Source: DATEOR01 sp036279015 (lineage in GTDB: Bacteria > Actinomycetota > Thermoleophilia > Gaiellales > Gaiellaceae). Taken from it: DNA of 24,878 nucleotides. Shown here one piece after another: positions 23,295 to 24,878 of the stretch (its first letter is position 1; every line of letters starts with the position of its first letter). The notes under the pieces were generated by a model. The model saw only the letters and a list, made by a program, of their open reading frames with translations. It was not told where the DNA came from and did no database searches. The translations under genes were made by a program, and so were the position numbers. Where the stretch lies: NCBI GenBank assembly GCA_036279015.1, contig DASUJY010000045.1:1-24878 (forward strand), read 5' to 3'.

Positions 23295-24040
23295 AAGCGC
23301 CCGCCCCGCGAGCGGGCGCGGCCGGCCGAGACCTCCTGCGCGGCGGACTCGAGGTCGTCGGGGAGCGGCTCGAGCTCCGGAACCTCGCCGAGCCTCCGCG
23401 CGAGCGCGCGGGCGATCAGCCAGTCTGCGAGCCAGGGATTCCGTGGCAGGAGGGGGCCGTGCAGGTACGTGCCGAGAGCGCCGTCTACCCGGCAGCCCTC
23501 GAGCCCGTCGCCCCCGTTGTTGCCAAATCCCGAGACGACGCGGCCGAGCGGCTCCGCTCCCTCCTCGAGGTACGTGCGGCCTGCGTGGTTTTCGAAGCCC
23601 GCCAGGGGGCGCGGCGCGCCCCGCTCGAGCTCGCACTCGAGCAAGACGTCTCCAATCATGCGCCGTTCCCCGGCAACCGTATGCTGGGGAAGGAGGCCGA
23701 TGCCGGGAAGGTCGGCGCCGGAGCGGTCACGGTAGAAGCGCCCCAGCAGCTGGTAGCCGCCGCAGACGGCCAGGAAGGCGGCGCCGGCGGCGACGGCCTC
23801 CCGGAGCGCCTCGCCCTTGCCGACGAGATCCGGCGCGACGAGAGCCTGCTCGCGGTCCTGTCCACCGCCGACGTAGTAGAGGTCGTGCTCGCCGGGCTTC
23901 ACGCGCTCGCCGAGCCCGATCGTCCGGTAGTCGAGCTCGATGCCCCGCCAGGCCGTCCTCTGCTCGAGGACGGCGATGTTGCCGCGGTCGGCGTAGATGT
24001 TGAGGTAGTCGGGGTACAGGTGGCCCACGACGAGCTTCAC
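23291..24040 (-). CDS. gatD: Lipid II isoglutaminyl synthase, glutaminase subunit GatD
   Basis: 249 aa, GTG start overlapping the murT stop (GTGA). Class-I glutamine amidotransferase that supplies ammonia to MurT for amidation of D-glutamate in the lipid II stem peptide. Landmarks: LYPDYLNIYADRGN (8-21), YYVGGGQDREQ (55-65), the nucleophile elbow AVCGGYQLLG (91-100; Cys93), ENHAGRTYLE (150-159), GFGNNG (171-176) and LHGPLLPRNP (193-202; His194). The closest enzyme group is CobB/CobQ-like, but the murT neighbour makes GatD secure. The longer open frame upstream belongs to the antisense reading of murT and is not used. Confidence 0.95.
   Translation of the reverse strand: MKLVVGHLYPDYLNIYADRGNIAVLEQRTAWRGIELDYRTIGLGERVKPGEHDLYYVGGGQDREQALVAPDLVGKGEALREAVAAGAAFLAVCGGYQLLGRFYRDRSGADLPGIGLLPQHTVAGERRMIGDVLLECELERGAPRPLAGFENHAGRTYLEEGAEPLGRVVSGFGNNGGDGLEGCRVDGALGTYLHGPLLPRNPWLADWLIARALARRLGEVPELEPLPDDLESAAQEVSAGRARSRGGRF
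23297..23319 (+). terminator. Perfect 8-bp GC hairpin just after the CGNR-type gene
   Basis: GCGCCCGC (23297-23304), 7-nt loop, GCGGGCGC (23312-23319), beginning 2 nt after the plus-strand stop. It has no T-tract, as is common for proposed actinobacterial terminators. On the minus strand it lies within the last codons of gatD (Arg/Gly/Ser-rich tail). Confidence 0.4.
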
Positions 24041-24878
24041 GTGATCGCCTCTTCCCAGTACGGGCGCACGAGGCCGCGCTCGGAGGCGATCTCCCGCAAG
24101 GCGAGCATGGCGGTGTAGGTCGGGAGGACGACGAGCTCGCCGCCGGCCGCAGTTCCTTCGAGGCCGTGTGTGAGCGCCTCGCCGAGGTCGCGCACGAGCG
24201 AGATCCGGGCCGGCTCGAGGCCTCCGTACTTGAACCTGAGGGCGAGCTCCTCCGCGCGGGAGCCGCTCGCGACGAGCTCCTCGAGCGAGCCGATGAGGGG
24301 CTCGAAGTCGACGTCCCAGATCCAGGAGACGTCGCGGCCGTCGGCGATGTCGTCGTTGAGCGCGACGAGCAGCCTGGCCGGCGCGCCCGCGTCGGCGAGC
24401 GTCCGCACGACCTCGTTGGCGCCGGCCGGGTTCTTCACCAGCAGAAGGAGCACGCTCCGATCGCCGTCCACAATGCGCTCGAAGCGGCCGAACGCGGCCT
24501 GGAAGCCGCCGAGGCCCGTCTCGACGTCGTCGAGGCTCGCCCCGAGGACGAGGGCGAGGGAGGCCGCAGCGAGCGCGTTGTACACGTTGTAGAGGCCCGG
24601 CAGGGCGATCGACACCCGCCGCGTCCCTTCCGGCGTGACGAGGTCGAAGGACGAGCTCTCCAGGCCGGAGAGGTGAATGTCGCGGGCGCAGACGTCGAGG
24701 GTCGGCCGGGCTTCGTGACACCGCGGACAGCGGTAGTCGCCCAGGTGGCCGACGTAGGCGGCGGCGTAGTCGTACGGGGACCCACAGGTGCGGCAGTACT
24801 TCGAGTCGGCGGCGTGGGGGAGGCGGTCGCGGGCAACCGCCGGGTCGTCGAGGCCGAAGCGGAGGGCCTCGGTGCGGC
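24037..24878 (-). CDS. murT: Lipid II isoglutaminyl synthase, Mur-ligase subunit MurT (5' end outside window)
   Basis: About 280 codons are visible, and the frame enters from the right edge, so the N-terminal Mur-ligase ATP-binding part is missing. The visible part begins RTEALRFGLDDP and then shows the MurT-specific Cys4 zinc ribbon: YCRTCG, YVGHLGDYRCPRCH. The Mur-ligase core follows, with LPGLYNVYNALAAASLALVLG, and the C-terminal MurT domain (DUF1727), with LLVKNPAGANEV, DVSWIWDVDFEPL, ALRFKYGG and LPTYTAML. With GatD it amidates the alpha-carboxyl of D-Glu in lipid II, an envelope modification of many Gram-positives. A GTG at 24615 is only an internal Val codon. Confidence 0.95.
   Translation of the reverse strand, partial: RTEALRFGLDDPAVARDRLPHAADSKYCRTCGSPYDYAAAYVGHLGDYRCPRCHEARPTLDVCARDIHLSGLESSSFDLVTPEGTRRVSIALPGLYNVYNALAAASLALVLGASLDDVETGLGGFQAAFGRFERIVDGDRSVLLLLVKNPAGANEVVRTLADAGAPARLLVALNDDIADGRDVSWIWDVDFEPLIGSLEELVASGSRAEELALRFKYGGLEPARISLVRDLGEALTHGLEGTAAGGELVVLPTYTAMLALREIASERGLVRPYWEEAIT

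Overview
The window is a gene-dense, high-GC chromosomal segment with frequent GTG and TTG starts and many 1- or 4-base stop/start overlaps. The gene content (FtsK, a RodZ-like protein, CinA, RecA-RecX, RNase Y, MiaB-MiaA, DapF, HflX, MurT-GatD) is that of a Gram-positive actinobacterium. RNase Y together with MurT-GatD and a DapL-type aminotransferase makes a deep branch such as Thermoleophilia (Gaiellales/Solirubrobacterales) my best guess. That placement is inference. I see no phage, transposon, CRISPR, tRNA or rRNA.

Layout. (1) 1-1400, minus strand: two tandem paralogous genes for N-terminally membrane-anchored extracytoplasmic proteins of unknown function; the second runs off the left edge. 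(2) 1454-3661: ftsK. (3) 3778-9121: a nucleoside-type ABC importer (BMP-family lipoprotein, double-ABC ATPase, two permeases) ending with a translationally coupled 109-aa membrane protein. A perfect 12-bp hairpin separates the binding protein from the transporter genes. (4) 9146-13441: rodZ-like gene, cinA, thpR, recA, recX. (5) 13442-13648: a 207-nt leader with a UUCG-capped hairpin. (6) 13649-17533: rny, miaB, miaA. (7) 17567-21719: dapF-like gene, dapL-like aminotransferase, hflX, dut and a Nudix hydrolase, tightly packed. (8) 21737-22681, minus: a lone OppC/DppC-type permease. (9) 22740-23294, plus: an ABATE/CGNR-type regulator. (10) 23291-24878, minus: murT (5' end cut by the window) and gatD.

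The genes serve cell division and envelope (FtsK, RodZ-like, DapF/DapL, MurT/GatD), DNA repair and nucleotide hygiene (RecA/RecX, CinA, Dut, Nudix), RNA decay and modification (RNase Y, ThpR, MiaA then MiaB on the same tRNA A37) and nucleoside or peptide import. I found no complete new system. The points most worth a second look are the DapF-family protein with serine at both catalytic cysteine positions beside a DapL-like enzyme, the tandem unknown secreted paralogues with a possible alternative-sigma promoter, a set of leaderless-type promoters, the RNase Y leader, and the orphan OppC.
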